From an uncultured Paracoccaceae bacterium (lineage in GTDB: Bacteria > Pseudomonadota > Alphaproteobacteria > Rhodobacterales > Rhodobacteraceae): a stretch of 32,674 bases of DNA. Each line of letters starts with the position of its first letter. The stretch's first letter is position 1. Positions 1 to 7,514 of this stretch are shown here, piece by piece. Made by a program: the position numbers and the translations under genes. The notes beneath the pieces were generated by a model, which was not told the origin of the DNA, made no database searches, and saw nothing but the letters and a program-made list of their open reading frames with translations. The DNA lies in NCBI GenBank assembly GCA_938049225.1, contig CALICM010000048.1:1-32674 (forward strand), given 5' to 3'.

Positions 1-107
1 CAGCCCAGGGGAAATGGCAGAAACTGAACGGTGCCAACCGTATGCCCGAGATCATCAAAGGCATTGCATTCATCGACGGGATCAAACAAATTCAAACCGC
101 CGCCTGA
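1..107 (+). pseudogene. IS256-type transposase, C-terminal fragment
   Basis: The window begins inside this reading frame (first full codon at 3), which ends at TGA 105-107. The visible 34 residues contain WQKLNGANRMPEIIKG followed by a short tail with IAFIDGI, the kind of C-terminus seen in mutator-type (IS256 family) DDE transposases. Only the tail is present, so it cannot be told whether the copy outside the window is intact. Immediately downstream lies a candidate terminal repeat near 117-138. The family call rests on recognition of the C-terminal motif, not on the catalytic domain. Confidence 0.7.
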
Positions 108-116
108 TCACGCCGT

Positions 117-138
117 CACCAACTTTTGGGCATAGCTC
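117..138 (+). repeat. candidate right terminal inverted repeat of the IS256-type element
   Basis: About ten bases after the transposase stop comes CACCAACTTTTGGGCATAGC, ending near 138. Its complement (GAGCTATGCCC then AAAAGTTGG) resembles the outer ends of IS256-family elements. The opposite end is outside the window, so the repeat cannot be verified here. Confidence 0.35.
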
Positions 139-634
139 CGCGTCGAGATGATCGCACCTGATCGATCCCGAGGTGGCGTCGCCGCAAGCTATGACCTGTT
201 TGTGGTGTTGGAGGATGACAAGCGTATCAGAATTCGCGGCAATCGGGTTCGCGGGGCGGTGCAGACCCACGATAGCATTTGCGTCACCCGAACCAGTCGG
301 TCGGGTCGTCTTCAGAACTACACCTATTTTGCAATCGCCGATTTGGCTCCATGCCCCTAACGTATCGAAAATTGGCTTGCTCGCCGCGATGGGTGAATCG
401 GATGTTCGGCCCGGCATCTGGCGGATATGGGGGCGGCAAAGAGCGTGATCGCAACCTCACGGATGTGACGTCGGAACAAGGTTCAAAGAAAGGCAGGCCG
501 CCCCCAACGTTAAACACAGGTCCGACTTGGCGCGTGTGGTTTATGCAAAAGGCCGACCGCTAATGCGGCGCCCCTTTGCCGGGTGCTGACGTCGGCGGCC
601 AGGCTGTCGATCGCTCTTTGCCGCCACAAAGACG
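139..634. other. intergenic stretch without a supported gene
   Basis: About 500 bases lie between the IS end and the DJ-1-like gene. Several overlapping open frames exist on both strands (for example minus 82-417 and plus 148-360), but none has a ribosome-binding site, a recognisable motif or a frame clearly better than the others. The minus frame runs into the IS sequence, so it could be the remnant of a gene cut by the insertion. I cannot name it. No RNA gene or hairpin terminator was recognised. Confidence 0.5.
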
Positions 635-1324
635 CTAAGACTCTGCGAGAACGCTCAAAAGCTCTTTCGCAGCAGCCTCGGACGAGGCCGGGTTCTGGCC
701 AGTAACCAATTTCCCATCGCGCTGGGTGAAAGGTGCCCAATCCTCGGTCTTAGCGTACAGCCCGCCAAGATCTGTGAGCATATCCTCAACGAGATGTGGG
801 ACGACGTCGGTTAACCCAACCGCGTCTTCTTCGCCATTGGTGAAACCTGTGACGCGGCGTCCCTTCACAATCGGGGCGCCATCCGCATCCTTGACGTTCA
901 GAAAAACCACTGGGGCATGGCAAACAGCGCCAACGGGTTTATCTTGCCCCCAAAAGGCCTCGATCAGCTGGATAGAATTTTGATCCGAAACCAAATCCCA
1001 AAGGGGGCCATGGCCACCTGGGTAGAATATCGCATCGAAATCCGAAGCGTTGACCTCTGAAACTCTCTTAGTTGCCGCAAGATCGGCCATCGCGGCGCCA
1101 TCGGCTTCGAATCTGCGGGTCGCATCAGTCTGAAAATCCGGCGAAGCACTTTTGGGGTCAATCGGCGGTTGACCACCCTTGGGCGAGGCCAGAGTAATCT
1201 CGGCACCTGCGTCCTTAAACGCGTAGTAAGGTGCGGCAAGCTCTTCCAACCAAAAGCCGGTTTTTTCACCTGTATCGCCGAGGCGGTCGTGTGACGTCAG
1301 GACTACTAGAATTTTGTTAGTCAT
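635..1324 (-). CDS. DJ-1/PfpI (Hsp31-like, class I glutamine amidotransferase-like) protein
   Basis: A 229-residue cytoplasmic protein of the DJ-1/PfpI superfamily. The nucleophile-elbow motif is clear: YPGGHGPLWDL at about 101-111 and AVCHAP with Cys135-His136. An acidic residue near 27 (GFWLEE) matches the glutamate that helps activate the cysteine in Hsp31-type members. Length fits the Hsp31/glyoxalase III-like subgroup (about 225-240) better than the shorter PfpI proteases. Family members act as glutathione-independent glyoxalases, deglycases or stress chaperones; which applies here cannot be read from sequence. The ATG at 1324 is preceded by AGGAGA at about 1335-1340 on the coding strand. 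It lies 30 bases downstream of the SnoaL-like gene on the same strand, so the two may be cotranscribed. Confidence 0.9.
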   Translation of the reverse strand: MTNKILVVLTSHDRLGDTGEKTGFWLEELAAPYYAFKDAGAEITLASPKGGQPPIDPKSASPDFQTDATRRFEADGAAMADLAATKRVSEVNASDFDAIFYPGGHGPLWDLVSDQNSIQLIEAFWGQDKPVGAVCHAPVVFLNVKDADGAPIVKGRRVTGFTNGEEDAVGLTDVVPHLVEDMLTDLGGLYAKTEDWAPFTQRDGKLVTGQNPASSEAAAKELLSVLAES

Positions 1325-1354
1325 CGCGGATCACTCTCCTATCAAAAGCCTTCG

Positions 1355-1804
1355 TCAAAGATCGGTTCTACCCAATTGGCGCAACCAGTCCGCATTGTCC
1401 CAGAAACTTGTGACGGATACAATCTTACGGTTCGCGTTCAACTCAAAAATGAAAAAGTGCCGAACATCATAGCTGTGTCCCAAACTCGGCACGCCGAACG
1501 CCTCCTTTTCCTGCGTTCCGCCAATATTCACATCAACATAGACAAACCGTCCCCCCGCGTCCTCACGCACCGAACGAACCTTGTTGTGAAGATCTGGAAA
1601 CGATGAGATCAATACCCCCCAACTGCCCGGGCCGATTTCCTCAACCGGACCTGACAAGGCAAAGGGGACATATTCGATTACGCCCCCGGGTTCGAATAGT
1701 TCGATCATCGCAGGGACGTTTTGATCATTGTAAAGGTCGAAAAACAAATGGGCGACCTCGCTTGAAGAGTGGTCCGTCGTTTCGGTTTTGGTTATGTCGT
1801 TCAT
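1355..1804 (-). CDS. SnoaL-like / NTF2-fold polyketide cyclase-type protein
   Basis: A 149-residue protein with the layout of the SnoaL/NTF2-like fold. It has an N-terminal helix (VAHLFFDLYNDQNVPAM), a segment on a central cavity (PGGVIEYVPFALSGP), then alternating strands ending in FIFELNANRKIVSVTSFWD. Proteins of this fold are small enzymes (cyclases, isomerases) or ligand-binding proteins; no catalytic residue set identifies the substrate. The start at ATG 1804 is chosen because AGGAGGG lies five bases upstream. An upstream in-frame start at 1840 would add 12 residues but lacks such a site. It precedes the DJ-1-like gene, so a small stress or detoxification unit is plausible but unproven. 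Confidence 0.8.
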   Translation of the reverse strand: MNDITKTETTDHSSSEVAHLFFDLYNDQNVPAMIELFEPGGVIEYVPFALSGPVEEIGPGSWGVLISSFPDLHNKVRSVREDAGGRFVYVDVNIGGTQEKEAFGVPSLGHSYDVRHFFIFELNANRKIVSVTSFWDNADWLRQLGRTDL

Positions 1805-1840
1805 GAAACCCTCCTGGTTCGCCGAAGCTTGATTTATCAT

Positions 1841-2119
1841 GGTATGGTGAGGTCTTAACCCATCAACAACAGTGGTGGAGGAATAAAGTCGTGACCAAAA
1901 GTTAGAATTGTGTGATTGAGAATTGACAGGGCTTGACCCATCAAGAGCCTGTCCGGGAGTTCATATTTGAGTGTTGAATGACCGCCGCCTGCCTGGTTCA
2001 CCGTTGTTCCTGGCAAGATATGACGGAGGATCGAATGGTTTGGACGGTGGCCCACCCGTGGGGACTATGCGCGCCATCACAGTGCCTCTGCAAGCGACGC
2101 TGCGGATTGAGAGTGGGCG
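1841..2119. other. intergenic stretch, possible IS remnants, no supported gene
   Basis: This stretch separates the SnoaL-like gene from the transposase mosaic. It contains scattered short open frames on both strands with no recognisable product. The next recognisable sequence is the IS5-type fragment. It is probably degraded mobile-element or promoter DNA for the gene at 1804, but nothing firm can be assigned. Confidence 0.4.
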
Positions 2120-2236
2120 TTGCTCGATGGACATCTTCCGTCAGCAATACTAGGCGGCAGGCAGTGCACGACATGCTTGCGTCGCGTGGTCAACCCGATC
2201 CTGTACCTGCTTCAGACCGGATTTCAGTGGCGTAAG
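2120..2236 (+). pseudogene. IS5-type transposase, N-terminal fragment
   Basis: In the frame through 2150-2236 the sequence reads LRRVVNPILYLLQTGFQWR, close to the conserved N-terminal region of IS5/IS427-group transposases (typically a V-N-A-I-L-Y-L-L-x-T-G-x-Q-W-R pattern). The upstream part is poorly matched. Immediately after QWRKV the similarity stops because the sequence switches to an oppositely oriented IS630 fragment. Only this piece survives: no DDE residues are present, so it cannot be functional. Confidence 0.65.
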
Positions 2237-2473
2237 GTCGGGGCTATAGGGTGGCAGGAAGAGGAACCAACACCCGTGTGCGTGCAGTGCTGCTTCGGTC
2301 TCCTTGTTTTTGTGGGTTGCGAGGTTGTCGATTACAACGACGGTGCCGGGTTCAATCTCGCGGCTGAGCACATCGCGAAAGTAGGCGACAAAGGCTGGAC
2401 CGTCCATCGCCCCCTTGATGACCCAAGGCGCAATCAGATCGGATGATCGCCACGCAAACGCGGTCAAGACCAT
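2232..2473 (-). pseudogene. IS630-type transposase, catalytic-core fragment
   Basis: The minus strand encodes LIAPWVIKGAMDGPAF, then TVVVIDNLATHKNKE and FLFLPPYSPDLTP. These are the hallmark second half of the IS630/Tc1-mariner DDE domain, with D in VIDN and the downstream PPYSPDL block. N-terminal DNA-binding and first-D regions are absent upstream (the frame is closed by a stop just before 2473). After SPDLTP the expected glutamate-containing helix is replaced by the reverse complement of the IS5 fragment, so the last catalytic residue is missing. A dead remnant. Confidence 0.8.
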
Positions 2474-2631
2474 AAAGCGACAACCACATCACCCCAGATC
2501 GACTGAAAACCGTGCCAAAATCAGGATTGATCGAGATCCTCAGCTTGAAGCCAGGCAAAATCGCAGCTTCAAAAACCAACTCGACAGCCCACCTAAAAAA
2601 AGGGAAGTTACTTTCACATCCAGGTGCGGTC
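2474..2631. other. short intergenic stretch, no gene seen
   Basis: About 160 bases between the IS630 fragment and the histidine kinase stop. It holds an A-rich run near 2596-2602 but no clear hairpin. It may carry further IS debris. Confidence 0.4.
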
Positions 2632-4035
2632 TCATGCGGCCTGGCTGGTTTGGCGCGGCAGGGTTATGCGGAACCGAGTGCCGGTGGCGGATGTTTCCAC
2701 CAACTCAAGCGCGCCGCCGTGGCCGCGCGCCAATTCGGCCGCGATGGCCAGGCCCAAGCCGGTGCCGCCGTGGCGCACGCCGCCCTTGAAGGGCTGAAAG
2801 ATGTTCTCGCGGGCCTTGGGCGGCAGCCCCGGGCCGGTATCCACAACCTCGATTTGGCAGCTGTCTTGCAGTGCGGCCGCGCGGACCGTGATCTGTCCGG
2901 GCTCGCCCGTGGCGGCGATCGCCTGACGGGCGTTGCGTGTCAGGTTGGACAGGATGCGAAACAGCTGCTCGCCATCCGCGTCAACCGTCACACTCGGATC
3001 AACCTCGCAGACCAGGCGAACGCCATCGTCGGTCGAGCGCAGGCGGTCACTGTCCATCACGTCCTCGACCACGCGCGCCAATTGGTGCTGGCGGATCTGC
3101 GGGGCGGGCTCTTCGGCCTTGCCAAAGGTCAAAGTGCGCTCGCACAGGTTAATCGCCCGATCCAGCGAGCCAATCAGTTTGGGCGCGGTGCGCTTGACGG
3201 TTGGATCCTCGCTGCGTTCAAAGCGGTCGGCCAGCAATTGCGCAGTTGTCAGCATATTGCGCAGGTCGTGGCTGACCCGGGACACAGCCCCGCCCAAAGT
3301 GGCCAGTCGTTCCTTTTGTTTCAGCGATTGGGTCAACTGTGACTGCAGGTCGGCCAGCGCCACTTCGGCGGACATCAACTCGCTGACGCGCGAGGTGGGC
3401 TTGATGATCCTTTGAGCGTTTTCGGGGTCTGCGGCGTAGTCGGTCATATGGTCGACCACGCGTTTCATGGGTTTGACGATAAAGCGTCGCACGGCCAGAA
3501 ACAAAAGAAACGCCGTGATCAACGAGATCACAATGCTCAAGCGCAAGATATTCAACCCATAGCTGATCATCGCCTGACGCAAAGGCGCCTCGAACAGGGT
3601 TGCCTCGATCATGACGCCACCGCCCTTAACCGGCATGCCGATGACACGGATCGGGCGGTCGCCGGTGCGGACCAGCGCATTCATCGCATCAAGGATCAGC
3701 TCAACCACCGGTGCCTCGCGCAGATCGAAGGTTTCTTCGACCGGCGGGGTCTCGGCCTGGGACAGGATCAACTGGCGCATATCCGGGCGGCGCAGGGTAA
3801 TGCTGAGAACCTCAGCATTCACCAAAAGTTCGCGCTTCAAAGTGGGCGAGACCATATCATCGGGCGTCGCCAACAGCGTCAGCGAGGCAATCTGGCTGAG
3901 TTCAAGCCTTTCCTGCAGATATTCGACCCGAAAGCGGGCGACCGAGGGGACGAAAATCATGACCTCGGCCAGCATAACGAAGATGACGGTCAGGACTAGG
4001 AAGCGACCCGTCAGCGAGTTTACGAAACGATTCAT
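2632..4035 (-). CDS. membrane sensor histidine kinase (orphan)
   Basis: A 467-residue two-component sensor. Membrane segments lie at about 11-32 and 159-181 and enclose a periplasmic sensing region of about 125 residues. A HAMP-like linker follows, then the phosphoacceptor block SRVSHDLRNML with His256. The ATPase domain has an N box (SNLTRNARQAI, Asn368), G1 (DTGPGLP, about 399-405), F (IFQPF) and G2 (GGTGLGLAIA, about 423-432). It should autophosphorylate on His and pass phosphate to a response regulator, but none is encoded nearby. The start is set at ATG 4035; the longer frame would begin with TTG at 4080. It lies 82 bases downstream of the flavoprotein gene on the same strand, so cotranscription with it and the TVP38 gene is likely. 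The signal sensed is unknown. Confidence 0.9.
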   Translation of the reverse strand: MNRFVNSLTGRFLVLTVIFVMLAEVMIFVPSVARFRVEYLQERLELSQIASLTLLATPDDMVSPTLKRELLVNAEVLSITLRRPDMRQLILSQAETPPVEETFDLREAPVVELILDAMNALVRTGDRPIRVIGMPVKGGGVMIEATLFEAPLRQAMISYGLNILRLSIVISLITAFLLFLAVRRFIVKPMKRVVDHMTDYAADPENAQRIIKPTSRVSELMSAEVALADLQSQLTQSLKQKERLATLGGAVSRVSHDLRNMLTTAQLLADRFERSEDPTVKRTAPKLIGSLDRAINLCERTLTFGKAEEPAPQIRQHQLARVVEDVMDSDRLRSTDDGVRLVCEVDPSVTVDADGEQLFRILSNLTRNARQAIAATGEPGQITVRAAALQDSCQIEVVDTGPGLPPKARENIFQPFKGGVRHGGTGLGLAIAAELARGHGGALELVETSATGTRFRITLPRQTSQAA

Positions 4036-4117
4036 TTTCTCATACGTCCAAGCCCACGGTTCATTTAGGCTCGTATTCAAAGGCCTGCAAGGGTTCTAGG
4101 ACGTGCGGACGGATGGC

Positions 4118-5533
4118 TTAGAACCGCTGTACAAAGCGAACGATCTTCTTCACGCGGTCGCTTTCGAACAGACGGGGCGTGTAATACTGCCCTGCCGCGC
4201 GTTTGTTGATCTCGCCCAACGTGGGGTAGGGGGCGACCATATTGGCGACTGCGCCGATCTTGAGCTTATTGGCCAGAACCAAGGCCCAGGTTTGGATCAA
4301 CTCGCCCGCTTGCGCCCCAACGATGGAGGCGCCAACGGGTCGGCCCTTGTGAACCATCACCTTGATCAGCCCTGTTGTGGCGCCCTCCGCCAGGGCCCGA
4401 TCATTGCCATCATATTGAAAACGCAGCACCTCAAGGAAGATGCCGTGTTTCTTTCGCGCCTCGGCCTCGGTAAGGCCCACCTGCGCGATCTCGGGGTCGG
4501 TGTAGGTCGCCCAGGGGATATGCGCGGTGCTGGCTTTGGCTGGCAGGCCAAAGAGGGCCGAGCGGATGACGATGCCCGCGTGATACCCAGCCACATGCGT
4601 GAACTGCAGGCCGCCCGCCGCATCGCCAATGGCATAGACACGGCGGTTCGAGGATTTCAGTGCCGCGTTCACCGTCACACCCGCGCGGGTGTAGTCGATC
4701 CCGGCCTTTTCCAGGTCCATGTCGTCTACGTTTGCCTGACGCCCGACAGCCATCAAAAGGTGGGTGCCGTGGTAACTGACGCCATCCTTGGTGTGGACGG
4801 TGATATCGCCAGGTCCGCCGCTGATCCGGTCGGCCATCGCGCCCTCGACAATCTCGACCCCTTCGGCCCGGATCCGGCCCAGGGCGATCTCGGCCAATTC
4901 GGGGTCGTCCTTGCCAAGTGCCTTTAGCCCCTCAAGCACTGTCACTTTCGAGCCCAGCCGCCGATGCGCCTGAGCCATCTCCATACCGATGGGCCCCCCG
5001 CCGATGATGATCAAATGATCCGGGCGTTCCCGCAGATCGAACAGGGTTTCATTGGTCTCGTAGGGGACATCTTCAAGCCCGGGGATCGGTGGCACGAACG
5101 GCCGCGAGCCGGTCGCGATGACGATCCGTCGGGCGGTGATCCGGGTGTTGCCCGCGTCAACCGTATCGTGCCTTAGAAAGCGCCCGTGTTCGCGGATGAC
5201 CTTAACGCCCAACCCCTCGAAACGCTCTTGACTGTCGTGCGGTTCGATCTGACCGATGACCCGGTGCACATGATCCTTGGCCTGGGCGTAATCGACTTGT
5301 GGCACCGTGGGGCTGACGCCAAAGGGCGCGCCGGTGGTCATCGCATTCGCATGTTTGCTGGCCGCCAACAGCGCTTTGGAGGGGACGCAGCCGTAGTTGA
5401 GGCAGTCGCCCCCCATCTTCCCGGCCTCAAGCAACACCACGTCGGCGCCCATCTGAACGGCGCCGGCGGCGACCGACAGGCCGCCCGAACCGCCGCCGAT
5501 CACCAGTAGATCGGTCTTAAGTATCCCACTCAT
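4118..5533 (-). CDS. FAD-dependent pyridine nucleotide-disulfide oxidoreductase (Lpd/MerA-like)
   Basis: A 471-residue flavoprotein of the dihydrolipoamide dehydrogenase/mercuric reductase family. In order: FAD-binding VIGGGSGGLS (about 11-20), redox-active disulfide GGDCLNYGCVPSK (Cys44, Cys49), NAD(P)-binding IIIGGGPIGMEM (about 175-186), second FAD motif VYAIGDAAGG (about 299-308), and a C-terminal dimerisation domain. Where lipoamide dehydrogenases carry the catalytic His of the HPT-x-x-E motif, this protein has Tyr436 (PYPTLGE). It also lacks the C-terminal Cys pair of mercuric reductase, so neither named activity should be assumed. ATG 5533 begins 11 bases after the TVP38 stop, indicating an operon. 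TVP38 proteins fused to a flavoprotein of this type are known in other bacteria, which supports a joint role at the membrane. Confidence 0.9.
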   Translation of the reverse strand: MSGILKTDLLVIGGGSGGLSVAAGAVQMGADVVLLEAGKMGGDCLNYGCVPSKALLAASKHANAMTTGAPFGVSPTVPQVDYAQAKDHVHRVIGQIEPHDSQERFEGLGVKVIREHGRFLRHDTVDAGNTRITARRIVIATGSRPFVPPIPGLEDVPYETNETLFDLRERPDHLIIIGGGPIGMEMAQAHRRLGSKVTVLEGLKALGKDDPELAEIALGRIRAEGVEIVEGAMADRISGGPGDITVHTKDGVSYHGTHLLMAVGRQANVDDMDLEKAGIDYTRAGVTVNAALKSSNRRVYAIGDAAGGLQFTHVAGYHAGIVIRSALFGLPAKASTAHIPWATYTDPEIAQVGLTEAEARKKHGIFLEVLRFQYDGNDRALAEGATTGLIKVMVHKGRPVGASIVGAQAGELIQTWALVLANKLKIGAVANMVAPYPTLGEINKRAAGQYYTPRLFESDRVKKIVRFVQRF

Positions 5534-5544
5534 GGCGGCTGTCC

Positions 5545-6285
5545 CTATTTGCGGAAACGTTTGATCACGATCGGTAGCGCCGACAACGCGCAAAGCGCGA
5601 GGATCGGTCCCAGGATCTGCCATTCAAAGAAAATTCCCAGGTCTGGGGTCTCGCCACGCGCGAAAACCTCGGACAGGCCCGCGCCTACCCAGGTATAGAC
5701 CACGGTACCGGGCATAATGCCAAAGAAAGTGGTGAAGGCATAGTTGCGCAGTTTGACCCCGAACAGGGCCGGGGCCAAATTGGCGACGAAAAAGGGGATG
5801 GCGGGGACCAGGCGCATCAGAAACAGATAGCTGATCTCGTTCTTGCGCAGGCCATCGCGGATTTTCGACAAAGTCCCGCCCGAGGCATCCATCCGGGCTT
5901 GCAGGCTGTCGCCCAATCCGGTCTTGGCGGCCAGAAAAATCGCAACGGCCCCCAACGTGGCACCTGTCAAAGTCAGCAGCGCGCCCGCGACCAGCCCAAA
6001 CAAGAAGCCCCCCGTAAGCGTCATGATCAACGCGCCAGGCAGCGAAAACGCCACCACTAGTATATAAGCAGCTACATAACCGACCGCCGCCAGCAGGTAC
6101 GAGCCATCGCGCCAGGCGATCAGTTGCTCGCGGTTGTCCGCAAGGGTCTGGAAACTAAAAGTATCTCTATAGATGAAGCCCAGCGTTGCGGCCAAGGCGA
6201 TAATGGCCAGCGGCGCCAAGCGGCGCATGGAGAACCGCGCAGGCGGTGTGATGTCCGAGTACATATTACCGGTATCCTTACTCAT
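5545..6285 (-). CDS. TVP38/TMEM64 (VTT/DedA-type) membrane protein
   Basis: A 246-residue integral membrane protein. An N-terminal hydrophobic segment (LAPLAIIALAATLGFIY) is followed by the VTT domain, with FSLPGALIMTLTGGFLFG, LMRLVPAIPFFVAN and FFGIMPGTVVYTWVG as characteristic stretches. The conserved acidic/aromatic-rich re-entrant loops and C-terminal helix (LALCALSALPIVIKR) fit the family. Family members are linked to lipid scrambling and membrane homeostasis; the bacterial substrate is unknown. ATG 6285 is chosen over an upstream extension because the protein then begins just before the first hydrophobic segment. It heads the run TVP38, flavoprotein, sensor kinase. Confidence 0.88.
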   Translation of the reverse strand: MSKDTGNMYSDITPPARFSMRRLAPLAIIALAATLGFIYRDTFSFQTLADNREQLIAWRDGSYLLAAVGYVAAYILVVAFSLPGALIMTLTGGFLFGLVAGALLTLTGATLGAVAIFLAAKTGLGDSLQARMDASGGTLSKIRDGLRKNEISYLFLMRLVPAIPFFVANLAPALFGVKLRNYAFTTFFGIMPGTVVYTWVGAGLSEVFARGETPDLGIFFEWQILGPILALCALSALPIVIKRFRK

Positions 6286-6605
6286 GTCCGCCCCACAGAT
6301 GGCGTAAATGAAGCGAGGCGCATAGGGGGCCTCACAGGGGGTTGATGCGGTTTTGGTGATTGTTACAGGCGGGGGCATCCCCCAACATCGCGTTCAACCA
6401 CCGTGATCGGGCCGATGAAGCGGCAATGCGAAACGGTCAGTTAAGACCGTGCCCACGCGTCCGCCAATAAGATCCACGCTGAAATTGACGAATATCAACG
6501 GTCCCGGGCTTTCGATTCGTATTGTTGAAGCATCGAAACGCTGGCCATCGGGTCAAACCGGTTGGGCAGAAGGCAAAACACTTGAGAACCAAGGAGAACC
6601 ACGAA
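6286..6605. promoter_or_regulatory. divergent intergenic region between TVP38 and the triple-repeat gene
   Basis: About 320 bases containing the 5' regions of two divergent genes. AAGGAGA at about 6590-6596 is the ribosome-binding site of the gene at 6606. No convincing sigma-70 promoter pair, riboswitch or RNA gene was recognised. Confidence 0.45.
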
Positions 6606-7130
6606 ATGAAACGCACAGCCCTCGCCCTCGGCGCCCTCGCATTGGTGATTACCCCGGGCCTAAGCCTGGCAGAAGAACTGTCCGACGCCGCTATGCGCAC
6701 CAAGCTGCAAATGGCCGCGACGCTGGATGTGGATCCAGAGACCTATACGCTTGACGAGTTGGTGCAGCTGAAATGCATCATGGAAAGCGGTGACAGCGAG
6801 CATGACAAGGACCGCAAGATCCAAGCGATCAAGGGCTTTGGTCGGTCCACAGACGATGTCACAACTGCCGAAAAGGCGCAGCTTGCAGCGTCTTTGGGCG
6901 TGAACCCGGAAGTGTACAGTCTGACCGAGCTGTCGATGCTCAAATCGATGCACGAGGACGATCAATGCCAGATCACCAACCCTGCCGAGTTCGTGAAGCA
7001 CGGCGAATCCCTGACCGAGCCCGCGGCGTCGGTCAAATCGCAACTCGCGCTTAGCTTAGGGGTCAGCGCGACCGACTATACATTGACCGAATTGGTCAAG
7101 ATGAAAGCAAAGCGCGCGGCTGACGAGTAA
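6606..7130 (+). CDS. secreted protein with three internal repeats, function unknown
   Basis: A 174-residue protein with a signal peptide (MKRTALALGALALVITPG; cleavage expected after about Ala22). The mature part contains three copies of a roughly 24-residue unit at about 33-56, 90-113 and 144-167. The pattern is K-x-Q-hydrophobic-A, a Leu-Gly/Asp-Val turn, then Y-T/S-L-x-E-L and a final x-L/M-K. Copies 2 and 3 share QLA, SLGV and LTEL. Linkers are acidic and contain Cys57 and Cys121, possibly a disulfide in the periplasm. ATG 6606 has AAGGAGA about nine bases upstream; a longer frame from 6522 lacks one and would hide the signal peptide. I do not recognise the family. It stands alone between TVP38 (divergent) and rpmH. 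Confidence 0.85.
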   Translation: MKRTALALGALALVITPGLSLAEELSDAAMRTKLQMAATLDVDPETYTLDELVQLKCIMESGDSEHDKDRKIQAIKGFGRSTDDVTTAEKAQLAASLGVNPEVYSLTELSMLKSMHEDDQCQITNPAEFVKHGESLTEPAASVKSQLALSLGVSATDYTLTELVKMKAKRAADE

Positions 7131-7266
7131 GGCTAACGCACTTTGAAGTGGGGGGTTGGCGGGTTCGCGAAACAGCGGCCCGCTGGCGCCTGTGACATCG
7201 CCACCGTCGGATCGAGTGGCGCAGCCATCCGCATTGCAGGGGTGTCGCGAATTCGGACCATGCCAA

Positions 7267-7295
7267 TTGACACCGCATCCCCTTGCGCCTAAACA
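7267..7295 (+). promoter_or_regulatory. sigma-70 promoter of rpmH
   Basis: A -35 hexamer TTGACA (7267-7272) is separated by 17 bases from a -10 hexamer TAAACA (7290-7295). It lies about 60 bases upstream of the rpmH start. Match and spacing are close to consensus, as expected for a ribosomal protein gene. Confidence 0.7.
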
Positions 7296-7353
7296 CCGGC
7301 TTCTTAGATTTGCTTTGGCGGCGAGACCGCTCGCCAGTCCATGGAGAACCGCG

Positions 7354-7488
7354 ATGAAACGCACCTTTCAACCTTCGAACCTTGTCCGCAAGCGGCGTCA
7401 TGGGTTCCGTGCGCGTATGGCCACCAAGAACGGCCGCAAGATCATCATGCGCCGCAGAGCCCAAGGTCGGAAGCGGTTGAGCGCATAA
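7354..7488 (+). CDS. rpmH: 50S ribosomal protein L34
   Basis: A 44-residue, very basic protein with the L34 signature: [19 protein letters not shown], then ATKNGRK and a C-terminal [13 protein letters not shown]34 is a component of the large ribosomal subunit bound to 23S rRNA. Length is exactly typical. GGAGA at 7343-7347 is the ribosome-binding site, and the promoter at 7267-7295 lies upstream. rnpA follows 26 bases later, the standard bacterial arrangement in which L34 and the RNase P protein are made together. Confidence 0.98.
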   Translation: MKRTFQPSNLVRKRRHGFRARMATKNGRKIIMRRRAQGRKRLSA

Positions 7489-7514
7489 CTCCCACGCCAA
7501 TGATGTGAGCCGAT

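Noticed and set aside
82-417. Open frame of 111 codons on the minus strand overlapping the IS256 end
   Set aside because: It runs into the IS and has no ribosome-binding site or known motif. Other frames on the same stretch are equally open. It could be a gene remnant but cannot be supported.
2512-3342. Long plus-strand open frame opposite the histidine kinase
   Set aside because: It is the complement of a well-supported kinase gene with all conserved boxes. Its composition is typical of antisense frames in GC-rich DNA.
4103-4927. Plus-strand frame opposite the flavoprotein gene
   Set aside because: Antisense shadow; the minus strand carries the conserved FAD, disulfide and NAD motifs.
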